Positions 54,641-63,480 of a stretch of DNA of 64,000 bases are shown here, piece by piece. A program made the translations under genes and the position numbers. Below the pieces are notes generated by a model that did not search any database, was not told where the DNA came from, and saw only the letters and a program-made list of their open reading frames with translations. Source of the stretch: Flavobacteriaceae bacterium UBA3159 (GTDB lineage Bacteria > Bacteroidota > Bacteroidia > Flavobacteriales > Flavobacteriaceae); NCBI GenBank assembly GCA_002364535.1, contig DEYL01000002.1, positions 1 through 64,000 on the forward strand, read 5' to 3'. How positions within the stretch are numbered: the first letter of the stretch is position 1; the number at the start of each line of letters is the position of its first letter.

Positions 54641-56220
54641 TTTGTTTGAGATAAACTGTCTAAGGTACTGATGGCAGTTTCTAAAAATAAATCGTCTTGG
54701 TTTTTGATCTGGTTAAAAGTATTCTCTCCAAAAAGCTGTAGTCCCAGATAAGCCTTTACCGCCTTGAGGGTTTGTAGTGCTTCTATAGTGATCTCAACTT
54801 CTCTTTCGGCACAGTATTTTACAAACAAATCGTGCCATGGGAGCAACTCCTCAAATTTACCTTCAAGTAGATCGTCTAAATCGAGGCCATTGAATTTTCT
54901 TCTGTTATTGTCCAATTCTTCAAATACAAAATTATTCATCATGTTGGAGTTCAAAATGAGTGAATCCAATTCCTCTTGTTCTGTATTTTTATTTGAAATA
55001 TAAAAATCGGGAGTAATGCCTCCCCCTCCAAAAACGGTTCTTCCCTCAGGGGTTTTATAGGCTAGACTGTCGGTAACAGGAATTTTTTTTGCATCGGCTA
55101 TTTCTCCATTGTGATAACGATTACTGAGATCTTGATCATAGGCCTTCCTATCCCCGTTGTAGGGTTTTTGAATTGACCTTCCGGTAGGAGTAAAATATTT
55201 GGCGATCGTCAGTCGAACGGCATCCCCTCCTCCCAACGGCATTTGCTGCTGTACCAATCCTTTACCAAAAGTTCTCCTTCCAATGATCCAACCCCTGTCG
55301 TTATCCTGAACCGCACCGGCGACTATCTCACTGGCAGAAGCCGATTGTCCATTGACCAAAACAATCAAATCTCCCTCTTGAAAATTACCATTGCCCTCCG
55401 CCATTGATTTTTCTTCTTCACCCATATTACTCTTTGTAATCACTATCGTTTGGTCTTTTTGCAATACGGCATTTGAGATTTGTATTGCGGGGTGTAGATA
55501 TCCCCCGGGGTTATCCCTCAAGTCCAAAATCATTTTTTTCATTCCCTGAGAAATCAAATCATTCAGGGTAAGGTCAAATTCATTATAGGTGGTTTGAGAA
55601 AACCGATTGATTTTCAGGTAACCCACATTCTTGTCAATCATATAATAGGAATCAACACTGGGCAAAGGAACCTTTCCTCTTTTAATTTCCAATTGAAAGA
55701 TTTTGTCCTCTGATTTGCGATATATGGTCAGATCAACGGAAGTTCCCGGTCTACCTTTAAGGGTTTGCACGATCTTTTCATTGGAGTAGTTTTTCTGGAA
55801 TAAGGTATCTTCATCGGCGATCAAAATCCTATCACCTGCTAGCAATCCGGCTGCTTTACTGGGGCCACCTACCAAGACCCTGACGATGGTTACACTGTCT
55901 TTGAACATCAAAAAACTGACGCCTATGCCGTAAAAATTACCTTGCATATTTTCAGCGATGCTTTGTCTGTGACGAGCGGGGATATAAACCGAGTGTGGAT
56001 CCAATCGATTGACAATGTCTTCGATTACTTCTACAACCAAACTGTCTGTGTCAATCTCTTCTACATAATCATTATTGATATATTGCAGCAGTCGTTCCAG
56101 TCGATTCATACTCCAAGAATCCTGTTGATCGGACATCAAAATTTCTTTTTCACTGCCCAGTAAATAGCCTATGCAAATTGATAGGAATATTATGGCAAAA
56201 AGAACTAAATTTTTTTTCAT
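54637..56220 (-). CDS. S41 family C-terminal processing peptidase
   Basis: A 527-residue protein. A signal or anchor helix (4-22) precedes an N-terminal helical cap, a PDZ domain (about 95-180, YGIGVSFLM...GLLAGDRIL) and the S41 domain. The catalytic Ser295 is in GQSASASE and Lys320 in RRTFGKG; the DLRDNPGG strand (233-240) is also present. It cleaves C-termini of periplasmic proteins. A 150-residue C-terminal helical extension follows the protease fold. It ends a four-gene minus-strand operon. Confidence 0.93.
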   Translation of the reverse strand: MKKNLVLFAIIFLSICIGYLLGSEKEILMSDQQDSWSMNRLERLLQYINNDYVEEIDTDSLVVEVIEDIVNRLDPHSVYIPARHRQSIAENMQGNFYGIGVSFLMFKDSVTIVRVLVGGPSKAAGLLAGDRILIADEDTLFQKNYSNEKIVQTLKGRPGTSVDLTIYRKSEDKIFQLEIKRGKVPLPSVDSYYMIDKNVGYLKINRFSQTTYNEFDLTLNDLISQGMKKMILDLRDNPGGYLHPAIQISNAVLQKDQTIVITKSNMGEEEKSMAEGNGNFQEGDLIVLVNGQSASASEIVAGAVQDNDRGWIIGRRTFGKGLVQQQMPLGGGDAVRLTIAKYFTPTGRSIQKPYNGDRKAYDQDLSNRYHNGEIADAKKIPVTDSLAYKTPEGRTVFGGGGITPDFYISNKNTEQEELDSLILNSNMMNNFVFEELDNNRRKFNGLDLDDLLEGKFEELLPWHDLFVKYCAEREVEITIEALQTLKAVKAYLGLQLFGENTFNQIKNQDDLFLETAISTLDSLSQTN

Positions 56221-56242
56221 AGGTTAGTTTAGCTTATGACGG

Positions 56243-56662
56243 TCAATCCAATTGAGTTAAAATTACACCCGCTTTTTCAAGAAAATCAAGGCCGGATCGG
56301 TCTTTGTATGCCAATGAGTAAACCACCCTTTTGATCCCGGCCTGATGAATGAGTTTGCTGCACTCTCTGCAAGGGGAGAGGGTAATATACAGGGTTGCAC
56401 CCACACAAGATTGGGTTGAAGCGGCTACTTTCAATATGGCATTGGCTTCGGCATGTAGCACATACCATTTAGTATAATGATTTTCGTCTTCACATTCATT
56501 TTCAAAACCCGATGGGGTACCATTGTATCCGTCAGAAATGATCATTCGGTCCTTGACAATCAACGCTCCCACTTTTCTGCGCTCGCAATGAGAAAGTTCT
56601 CCCCATGTTTGTGCCATTTTCATGTAAGCCTGATCGTATCTTTTTTGCTTTTCAGTAGACAT
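56243..56662 (-). CDS. dCMP deaminase family protein
   Basis: A 139-residue zinc-dependent deaminase. Zinc ligand His70 and catalytic Glu72 are in HAEANAI; Cys98 and Cys101 are in PCRECSKLI. A conserved GYNGTPSGFENECED region precedes, as in deoxycytidylate deaminase (ComEB-like), which makes dUMP for thymidylate synthesis. It lies 22 bp before the S41 protease gene and 15 bp after the HupE-like gene. Confidence 0.9.
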   Translation of the reverse strand: MSTEKQKRYDQAYMKMAQTWGELSHCERRKVGALIVKDRMIISDGYNGTPSGFENECEDENHYTKWYVLHAEANAILKVAASTQSCVGATLYITLSPCRECSKLIHQAGIKRVVYSLAYKDRSGLDFLEKAGVILTQLD

Positions 56663-56677
56663 GCTTGCTAATATAAT

Positions 56678-57253
56678 TTAAAATGGCCAGTTTATTGAAG
56701 TCATCACCACCGCTTGAGACAAGACCATAGCAGCAATAATCAATTGCCATTTGAGGGATTGAATTTTCAACAATCCAATAGCCACCCAATTGATCAAAAG
56801 AACAAATATCACGATCAAAACCTGAGCAAATTCAACCCCTAAAGCAAACTCTAAAAGCCCTAGAATTGCTTCTCCTTCAGAGGCAATCATTTTAAAATAA
56901 CGGCCAAAACCAAAACCATGAATCAATCCAAAAAATAAAGTGATCAGGTTGATCCAAATCCCTTTAAGATGGGTGTGTTGTTTTTGAATCAGTATCGAAA
57001 GACAAGTTATACAGATGGTGAAAGGAATCAAAAACTCAACCCATTCCGCATCTATTTTTATCCATTCAAAATGAGAGATCAGTAGGGAAAGAGAATGTCC
57101 CAAAGTAAAAAGACTTACCCACAATAGTAGCTTTTGCCAATTCTTAAAGGCAAATGGAAGTGATAGGGCAACGAGAAAGTAAAAGTGATCCAATCCCCCT
57201 TCATCAAGGACATGATCGAAGCCCAAATCGAAATAAAACCAAAATGTTTCCAT
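56678..57253 (-). CDS. HupE/UreJ family membrane protein
   Basis: A 191-residue inner-membrane protein with about six helices and the family features FYFDLGFDHVLDEGGLDHFYFLVAL, SLFTLGHSLSLLIS and FGLIHGFGFGRYF. The His/Asp residues in the helices suggest nickel or cobalt handling in relatives, but no hydrogenase or urease is in this window. It is in an operon with the TerB/DnaJ gene upstream and the dCMP deaminase downstream. Confidence 0.88.
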   Translation of the reverse strand: METFWFYFDLGFDHVLDEGGLDHFYFLVALSLPFAFKNWQKLLLWVSLFTLGHSLSLLISHFEWIKIDAEWVEFLIPFTICITCLSILIQKQHTHLKGIWINLITLFFGLIHGFGFGRYFKMIASEGEAILGLLEFALGVEFAQVLIVIFVLLINWVAIGLLKIQSLKWQLIIAAMVLSQAVVMTSINWPF

Positions 57254-57262
57254 AGAGCAATT

Positions 57263-57982
57263 TTAATTATTTTTTTGACGCATTAGTGTTTCGTATGCTT
57301 TTTGTACTTCTCTGAATTTTTCCTCTGCTCCCTTAATCATGGCAGGGTCTTGTCCACGAAGCTTATCAGGGTGGTATTTTTTGGCCATCTTTCGATAAGC
57401 CTTTTTAATTTCATCCAGGCTGGCATTAGAATCCACCTCAAGAATTTTAAAGGCATTGTCAGTGTTTTTGACAAACATGGCTTTGATGCTTTCAAAATCG
57501 GGCAAGCGCAGTCGCATTCCCGTTGCAACCTGTGAAAGCTTTTGCAATTCTATATTAGAGATATTGCCATCGGCATTGGCGATACCAAACAAAAAATGAA
57601 GAATCTGTAAACGGGTTTCATAGGCGGTTTGCTGAACAAAAACTCGGGTCAGTTGGTCGAGGTGCTGGGTCTCTTTTTTAATTTGAGTATTAAAGGTTCT
57701 AAAAATCGAATCGGCACGGTCTTTTCCGAATTGGCCAATAAAGAAACTCCTCACAAAATCCAGTTCCTTTTGTTCAATTTTACCATCGGCTTTGATGATC
57801 AATGCCGAAAGTGCCAACAAATTCAACTGAAATGTTTCGGGTTTGATGGCATAAGATGAGGTTCTAATTTGAACGGAGTTCTTGGAAAAAAATTCAAAAA
57901 ATCCTCCAACCATAAATCCTAAAATGGCTCCAGGAAACCTTAAAAAAGAATAACCGATCACAGCGGCCACCCATTTAATCAT
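57263..57982 (-). CDS. TerB-like and J-domain protein (DjlA-like)
   Basis: A 239-residue protein. A short hydrophobic N-terminus (VAAVIGYSFLRFPGAILGFMVGGFF) may be a membrane anchor. Residues about 50-165 form a TerB-like helical domain (LLALSALIIKADGKIEQKELDFVRSFF, IANADGNISNIELQKLSQVA). The C-terminal J domain (DNAFKILEVDSNASLDEIKKAYRKMAKKYHPDKLRG) has the HPD motif needed to stimulate DnaK. The order matches DjlA co-chaperones. It is the first gene of the operon ending with the S41 protease. Confidence 0.9.
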   Translation of the reverse strand: MIKWVAAVIGYSFLRFPGAILGFMVGGFFEFFSKNSVQIRTSSYAIKPETFQLNLLALSALIIKADGKIEQKELDFVRSFFIGQFGKDRADSIFRTFNTQIKKETQHLDQLTRVFVQQTAYETRLQILHFLFGIANADGNISNIELQKLSQVATGMRLRLPDFESIKAMFVKNTDNAFKILEVDSNASLDEIKKAYRKMAKKYHPDKLRGQDPAMIKGAEEKFREVQKAYETLMRQKNN

Positions 57983-58083
57983 AAGCTGGTTTTAATGACA
58001 GTGTAAAGATACAAATGTCAATAAAAGATTGTTTACCCCTCTTAATTAAATAGGGAGTTTTTTATCTTTACAAAAAAATCAAT

Positions 58084-58497
58084 ATGTATCCAGCTGAAAT
58101 AGTCAGGCCCATGAAAGAAGAACTAACAACCATTGGCTTTGAAGAGTTGTTGTCTCCTGATGCCGTAGAATCTGCCTTGTCCAAATCTGGGACAGCACTG
58201 GTTGTGGTTAACTCTGTTTGTGGTTGTGCCGCTGCAAATGCTCGTCCTGCTGTAAGAATTTCATTAAACAACCAAAATACTCCGAATCACTTATACACTG
58301 TATTTGCAGGAGTAGATCGAGACGCCACCGATGCGGCAAGAGCCAAAATGATTCCTTTTCCACCTTCCTCTCCCAGTTTGGCGCTGTTTAAAGATGGAGA
58401 ACTAGTCCACATGATAGAAAGACACCACATTGAGGGTCGAACGGCTCAACTAATTGCCGAAAATTTGACAGAGGCCTTTGATGAGTTTTGTGACTGA
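58084..58497 (+). CDS. Bacilliredoxin (BrxA/BrxB, YphP/YqiW family)
   Basis: A 137-residue thioredoxin-fold protein with the bacilliredoxin active site CGC (Cys46 and Cys48) in VVNSVCGCAAANARPA and the conserved AGVDRDATDAAR and PPSSPSLALFKDGELV segments. These reduce mixed disulfides formed with bacillithiol, so the organism probably uses bacillithiol; its synthesis genes are not in this window. It is followed 27 bp later by the acyltransferase gene. Confidence 0.93.
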   Translation: MYPAEIVRPMKEELTTIGFEELLSPDAVESALSKSGTALVVVNSVCGCAAANARPAVRISLNNQNTPNHLYTVFAGVDRDATDAARAKMIPFPPSSPSLALFKDGELVHMIERHHIEGRTAQLIAENLTEAFDEFCD

Positions 58498-58524
58498 ATC
58501 TTCGCAATTAAAATCATCTAAGTT

Positions 58525-59268
58525 TTGGTCGTGAAAAAAGTTTTTTCTTATACCCTCACGATACCATATTACTTGTCTTTCATTTCGACTTTAATCTTTT
58601 TCCATCTGATCCAAGTCTTTTGCCATCGGTTGTTGGGTTATCCTGCTCACAAAAAATCCGTTGATTGGCTCAATTTTTTTTTATTGAGGTGTTTGAGTAT
58701 TTTGGGTACAAGTTTTGAGTTTTCCAATCCCTTTAAAATGCCCGATAAGGGACCTTTGATTATTGTTTCCAATCATCAAAGTACCTATGATATTCCACCC
58801 ATTATCTGGTATTTTAGAAAATACCATCCCAAGTTCATCAGTAAGTCATCATTGGGCAATGGAATTCCAAGTATCTCCTATAATCTCCGTCACGGAGGTT
58901 CGGTTTTGATTGACCGGGACAAGCCCGTTTTGGCCCTTGAAAGAATCAAAGGCTTTGGGGAGCAAGTCCAAAAAAATCAATGGGCCGCTGTAATTTTCCC
59001 TGAGGGAACCCGAAGCAAAGACGGGCGACCCAAAAAGTTCTACTCTAGGGGTTTGATCGCATTGTTTGAACAAATTCCCGATGCCACTGTAGTTGCTTTG
59101 AGCATCAACAACTCCTGGAAGCTGTCCCAATATCGATACTTCCCTATTCCCATTGGTACCCGAGTAATTTTGAAGGTGCAGTCAACTTTTAAGCTGAGGG
59201 AACAAGAGCACGATGCACTTTTTCAGGAGTTGGAGCGTATGATCTCCCGAGGGGTGGAAGAGGTTTAA
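58525..59268 (+). CDS. 1-acyl-sn-glycerol-3-phosphate acyltransferase (PlsC family)
   Basis: A 247-residue membrane-associated acyltransferase. NHQSTYD (83-89) is the HX4D catalytic motif and FPEGTRSKDGRPK the glycerol-phosphate binding motif. The N-terminus has a hydrophobic anchor (IPYYLSFISTLIFFHLIQV). It makes phosphatidic acid from lysophosphatidate. No ATG occurs near the start; TTG 58525 or GTG 58531 are candidates. It is convergent with the enoyl-CoA hydratase gene, with a 4-bp overlap. Confidence 0.9.
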   Translation: MVVKKVFSYTLTIPYYLSFISTLIFFHLIQVFCHRLLGYPAHKKSVDWLNFFLLRCLSILGTSFEFSNPFKMPDKGPLIIVSNHQSTYDIPPIIWYFRKYHPKFISKSSLGNGIPSISYNLRHGGSVLIDRDKPVLALERIKGFGEQVQKNQWAAVIFPEGTRSKDGRPKKFYSRGLIALFEQIPDATVVALSINNSWKLSQYRYFPIPIGTRVILKVQSTFKLREQEHDALFQELERMISRGVEEV

Positions 59269-60035
59269 AATTGCGGTTTTCTTTTTTCGAGAAAAGCGGC
59301 AATGCCTTCCTCAAAATCAGCTGTTCCAAAACATTTTGAAAATTGAAGTGTTTCTTCCTGAAATCCTTTTGAAGTTCCATCGGCTGCATTGAGGGCTTTG
59401 ATGGCATTTTTGATTGAATGGGGAGCGTTTTTCATCAGTCTTTCTGCCAAGTTGATGGCCGCTTCGAGCAGTTTTTCTGCGGGAACTACCTGATTGACCA
59501 GTCCCATTTGTAGGGCTTTATCGGCACCGATCATGTCTCCGGTCAAAATCATCTGAATGGCATTTCCCTTTCCAATCAAAGCAGGTAATCGTTGTGTCCC
59601 GCCATAACCTGGGATCACTCCGAGTGATACTTCGGGCAATCCCATTTTGGCGTGTTGGGCTGCGATTCTCAGATGACAAGCCATTGCCAGTTCCAGTCCT
59701 CCACCTAATGCATAACCATTGATGGCAGCGATCACAGGTTTTTCCAATTGTGCAATAAAGTCAAATAAAACTCGATTTCCATTAAGGGCCAATGCTTCGG
59801 CTTGTTGAGGGTCAAAACTCGAAAACTCTGAGATGTCTGCTCCTGCTACAAAAGCTTTATCTCCGCTGCCCGTGAGTATGATAACCTTTACCGAACTATG
59901 CTTTTGAAAATCGACCAACCGCTCGTGCAATTCGTCAATCAAGTCTCGGTTGAGGGCGTTGAGTTTTTTTTCACGATTAATTTTGATCCATCCAATCTTG
60001 TCTTGAATCTCAATCCAAGTCATTCTATCGTTCAT
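59265..60035 (-). CDS. Enoyl-CoA hydratase/isomerase family protein
   Basis: A 256-residue crotonase-fold enzyme. The oxyanion hole segments are VAGADISEF and YALGGGLELAMACHLRIA. The PEVSLGVIPGYGGTQRLPALIG stretch contains the second catalytic Glu found in true hydratases. It hydrates trans-2-enoyl-CoA in beta-oxidation or butyryl-CoA-type pathways. It lies 4 bp after the histidine kinase gene, an unusual partner. Confidence 0.92.
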   Translation of the reverse strand: MNDRMTWIEIQDKIGWIKINREKKLNALNRDLIDELHERLVDFQKHSSVKVIILTGSGDKAFVAGADISEFSSFDPQQAEALALNGNRVLFDFIAQLEKPVIAAINGYALGGGLELAMACHLRIAAQHAKMGLPEVSLGVIPGYGGTQRLPALIGKGNAIQMILTGDMIGADKALQMGLVNQVVPAEKLLEAAINLAERLMKNAPHSIKNAIKALNAADGTSKGFQEETLQFSKCFGTADFEEGIAAFLEKRKPQF

Positions 60036-60039
60036 TTTT

Positions 60040-61494
60040 TTACAATTTTAGCGTAACAACAAAGTTAGTACCATTGTCACCGGTGGTGTATTCTATTTTT
60101 CCCTTATGAGAATCAATGATGTTTTTTACAATGCCCAATCCCAAGCCCATTCCTTTGGACTTAGTAGTAAATTTGGGTTCAAATACTTTAGATTGAATGG
60201 ATTTGGGAATTCCAATTCCATTGTCAGCGAAAGAAATTTTGACATTTTTTTGTCCTTTTTTGATGGAGACTTTTATTTTGGCTTGTTGTCCTTGCTTGAC
60301 CGCTTGCAGGGCATTTTGGACGATATTTGTTGTAACTCTGATCCATTGTGTTCGATCCAAACGCAGCCTAATTTCTTTGTCGGAGGTATTAAATTCTATG
60401 ATATCACCCTCGAAAATCTCCAAAGACCTGCGAGTAATTTCTACCAAATCAGACTTTACCAGTTTTGGTTTGGGCAAGGTGGCAAAATCAGAAAAAGCAT
60501 TTGCCACATCGCTCATGGTATCGATTTGTTCAAGGAGCATATGAGAAAACTCATCAATTTTTTTCGCGTTGTCCGGGTCATCGTCAGAAAACCGTCTCTG
60601 AAAACTCTGAACGGAAAGCCTCATGGGTGTCAAGGGGTTTTTGATTTCGTGTGCCACCTGTTTGGCCATTTCCTGCCACGCCTGTTCTCTTTGTGTTCGT
60701 GCCAGTAGGGTGGCACTTTTCTCCAACTCGTCAATCATTTTGTTATAGGAATTGATCAAACTGGCAATGTCTCGGGGGGCATTTTTGAGTTGAATTTTTT
60801 CATTCTCTTTTAAAAGCCCGGTTTGGTCGATTTTTTCCCGGAAAGTTTCCAGTGATCGGGAAATGTATTTGGAGATAAAATAAGCCATGATGATAGCTAC
60901 AACCAGCATCAACAAATAAATTTGATACAAGCTCTGTAGGAAAGTACTCAATTCGTTTTCTGAAAATGAAACATCTTCAAAATAGGGAAAGAACAACACT
61001 CCGTAGGGATTGCCAAATCCGTCTTTTAGGACACTGTAAGAAGATTGGAATTTACCGATCTCATCGTTGTTTTTTTCCAATATTCGGCTGTCTGATTTCG
61101 TCAAAATTGCCGACAAAAAATCAGCCCGCAAGGAGTAGTCATTGGCAATGATTTTCAATGGGAGGAAAGAAGTGAAAAGCGGCTTGCCCTTCAAATTGAA
61201 AACAGAATAATTTACATTGTGAATTTTTATCACCGCACCGAACTCCTCCTTGTAGGAGGCCCAAACGCTGTCGTTTTTTTTCAGCAAATCATTTTTTTCA
61301 ACCAGGTAATCAATTTGTTTTCTTAATTGACGTTCTTTTCTATTCAATCGAAAAATATTGTAATCGATCGATTCATTCTGGTATTGTAAAAAGGTGGCCG
61401 CCAAAATTAAAAGACAAGCCAAAAACACCAGCAATATCATAGAGATAAAGATTTGGGTTCTTAGCGATATACGTCTAAATAAGCTAATTATCAT
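60040..61494 (-). CDS. NtrY-like sensor histidine kinase
   Basis: A 484-residue membrane kinase. Two helices (about 13-36 and 188-210) flank a 150-residue periplasmic sensor region. A HAMP-like segment with ISRSLETFREKI follows, then HisKA with the phosphoacceptor His282 in AHEIKNPLTPMRLSVQSF, and the HATPase domain with NIVQNALQAV, DNGIGIP and GMGLGLGIVKNI. The H-box resembles NtrY kinases. No response regulator is adjacent. Its start lies inside the end of hemJ (11-bp overlap). Confidence 0.93.
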   Translation of the reverse strand: MIISLFRRISLRTQIFISMILLVFLACLLILAATFLQYQNESIDYNIFRLNRKERQLRKQIDYLVEKNDLLKKNDSVWASYKEEFGAVIKIHNVNYSVFNLKGKPLFTSFLPLKIIANDYSLRADFLSAILTKSDSRILEKNNDEIGKFQSSYSVLKDGFGNPYGVLFFPYFEDVSFSENELSTFLQSLYQIYLLMLVVAIIMAYFISKYISRSLETFREKIDQTGLLKENEKIQLKNAPRDIASLINSYNKMIDELEKSATLLARTQREQAWQEMAKQVAHEIKNPLTPMRLSVQSFQRRFSDDDPDNAKKIDEFSHMLLEQIDTMSDVANAFSDFATLPKPKLVKSDLVEITRRSLEIFEGDIIEFNTSDKEIRLRLDRTQWIRVTTNIVQNALQAVKQGQQAKIKVSIKKGQKNVKISFADNGIGIPKSIQSKVFEPKFTTKSKGMGLGLGIVKNIIDSHKGKIEYTTGDNGTNFVVTLKL

Positions 61495-62038
61495 CTACAG
61501 CAGATTTCTCTCTTAACCTCTTGTACAGTTTTATAGCCAACATCAAAAAAATAATCAATCCCAATGTTCCCAATACCATAAAAATCCAATGAATTGCACT
61601 TTTGACGATGGCCAGGAATACAATGGCAAACAAAAACAGGGTTGCCCCTTCATTCCATATCCGCATAAAGTTGGAGGAATAAAGGATCTCGTCCCGCTGA
61701 AATTCTAGGAACATCTGATGTGTTTTAAGATGGTAGGCAAAGAGTAATAAAATAAATCCGGTTTTGATCAACATCCATGATTGGTAGAGCCATTCGGGCA
61801 TCAAAACCAGTAACCAAATGGCAAAGATGGTGGCCAGAACTGCCGAGGGCCAAGTGATGATGTACCATAATCTGCGCGACATGATTTTGAGTTGTTTCTC
61901 CAGGATTTCTTTCTCAGGTGAGCTTTTTTTGGAAGCTTCAATATGATAAATGAACAAGCGTGGTTCGTAAAACAATCCGGCAAACCAAGTGACCACAAAA
62001 ATTAAGTGCAGTGATTTGATATAATTGTAATAATCCAT
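61484..62038 (-). CDS. hemJ: Protoporphyrinogen oxidase HemJ
   Basis: A 184-residue membrane protein with four to five helices. Conserved HemJ features are KSLHLIFVVTWFAGLFYEPRLFIYH near the N-terminus (His11 and Arg27 among them) and the YQSWMLIKTGFILLLFAYHL segment with the conserved Lys. HemJ oxidises protoporphyrinogen IX in the last but one step of heme synthesis. The ferrochelatase gene lies about 1.4 kb upstream on the same strand, with a MATE exporter between them. Confidence 0.9.
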   Translation of the reverse strand: MDYYNYIKSLHLIFVVTWFAGLFYEPRLFIYHIEASKKSSPEKEILEKQLKIMSRRLWYIITWPSAVLATIFAIWLLVLMPEWLYQSWMLIKTGFILLLFAYHLKTHQMFLEFQRDEILYSSNFMRIWNEGATLFLFAIVFLAIVKSAIHWIFMVLGTLGLIIFLMLAIKLYKRLREKSAVDDN

Positions 62039-62148
62039 TGGTTTACAGGTTCGTTTATGTCATCGGCATGTAGCTGATAACAGAAATACAAATTACAAAA
62101 ACTAAAACAAATGCAAGTCTTTATTTTAAGGGGGTAAATATCAGGAAT

Positions 62149-63480
62149 TCAAATATTTTTGAGTTCATAAACCAGAAAGCTCCCTGTAACAATAGCTGCG
62201 AGAAATTCTGCAATTGGGAAAGCCAGCCAAACTCCATTAATTCCCATAAAGTTTTGGAAAATATAAAGTAATGGGATAAAGAAAAAACCTTGACGGGTCA
62301 AAGTAAGTAATAGTGCAGGGAGTGCTTTGCCGATGGCTTGGTAATAGGCCGCACCAATTAGTTGAACTCCAACAATCGGCGTGGCGGCAAAGACCCACCG
62401 AATGGCCGCGGGTGCTTTTTCCAAAACCAAGGGGTCGTTTGTGAAAATTACTCCGATCGAATTCGAAAAGATATTGATCATCAGAAAAACCAGGACAGCA
62501 AAACCAGTTGCGTAAAGTATTGCCGTTCGGATGACTTGCTCCACCCTTTTTTTATTTTTTGCTCCGTAATTGAACCCTGCAATGGGAATAAACCCCTGTG
62601 TAATCCCCAATACAGGAAAAAGGGAAAACATTAAGAGTCGGCTGATGATGGCATAGACCGCTACTGCCGATTCACCCCCCAGGCCAAAAAGTAAGTTGTT
62701 GACCAGCAAAACCGAAAGACTGACCACTCCTTGTCGCGCCAAGGTGACAGATCCCAAAGCACCGATTTCTTTGGTGATTTCAAGATCCAATTGAAAATCA
62801 CTGATGTTGAGGTGCAACTCCGAACGATTCGAACTGAAAAAGTATAGAATGTAGAGGGCGCAAACACCGTAGGAAAGGGTAGTGGCCCAGGCAGCGCCAT
62901 GCATTCCAAAATCGAAAACATAAATCAATACATAGTCCAAAATCAAGTTTGAAATCGAAGGCATCATCATGGCGTACATGGCATTTTTGGGCTTTCCCAC
63001 GGCACGAATCACATTGTTGCCCATCATGCAATAACCCAAAACAGGTACCCCATAGAGTACTATGGTATAATAGATTTTGGCTGGCTCATAAAGCCCCCCT
63101 TTTCCTCCAAAAGCAGGGATGATACTGTCGACAAAAAGCAATCCAAAAAGAACAAAACTGATGGTCAGAGAAAAAGTTAAAACAATTTGATTACCAAAGG
63201 TTTTGGTCGCCTTTGCAATATCATTGTTCCCTAGGGATCGGGAGACGATAGAACTACCGCCCAAACCGATGGCCATGCCCAATGCAGCAATAAAAAAAGA
63301 AACCGGCAACACCACATTAATTGCAGCAATGGCGTTGGCGCCAATCCATTGTCCTACGAATATGGTGTCAATCAAAATATTGAGTGACATGACCAATATA
63401 CCAATAGAGGCCGGTACGGCTTGCTTGATCAATAACTGGGAAATGGCTTGGGTGCCAAAAGATGCCGATCCACCTTTCAT
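62149..63480 (-). CDS. MATE family efflux transporter
   Basis: A protein of about 443 residues with 12 hydrophobic segments in two six-helix halves. MATE features include VPASIGILVMSLNILIDTIFVGQWIGANAIAAI at the N-terminus, GLGGSSIVSRSLGNND and the mirrored second-half FPVLGITQGFIPIAGFNYGAKN. It exports cationic or other compounds using a Na or H gradient. Start ATG at 63480 is chosen because it overlaps the hemH stop as ATGA. The upstream Met would add 10 residues inside hemH. Confidence 0.92.
   Translation of the reverse strand: MKGGSASFGTQAISQLLIKQAVPASIGILVMSLNILIDTIFVGQWIGANAIAAINVVLPVSFFIAALGMAIGLGGSSIVSRSLGNNDIAKATKTFGNQIVLTFSLTISFVLFGLLFVDSIIPAFGGKGGLYEPAKIYYTIVLYGVPVLGYCMMGNNVIRAVGKPKNAMYAMMMPSISNLILDYVLIYVFDFGMHGAAWATTLSYGVCALYILYFFSSNRSELHLNISDFQLDLEITKEIGALGSVTLARQGVVSLSVLLVNNLLFGLGGESAVAVYAIISRLLMFSLFPVLGITQGFIPIAGFNYGAKNKKRVEQVIRTAILYATGFAVLVFLMINIFSNSIGVIFTNDPLVLEKAPAAIRWVFAATPIVGVQLIGAAYYQAIGKALPALLLTLTRQGFFFIPLLYIFQNFMGINGVWLAFPIAEFLAAIVTGSFLVYELKNI

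Noticed and set aside
60106..60708. A 200-residue plus-strand open frame.
   Set aside because: Antisense shadow of the histidine kinase, with no recognisable domain.
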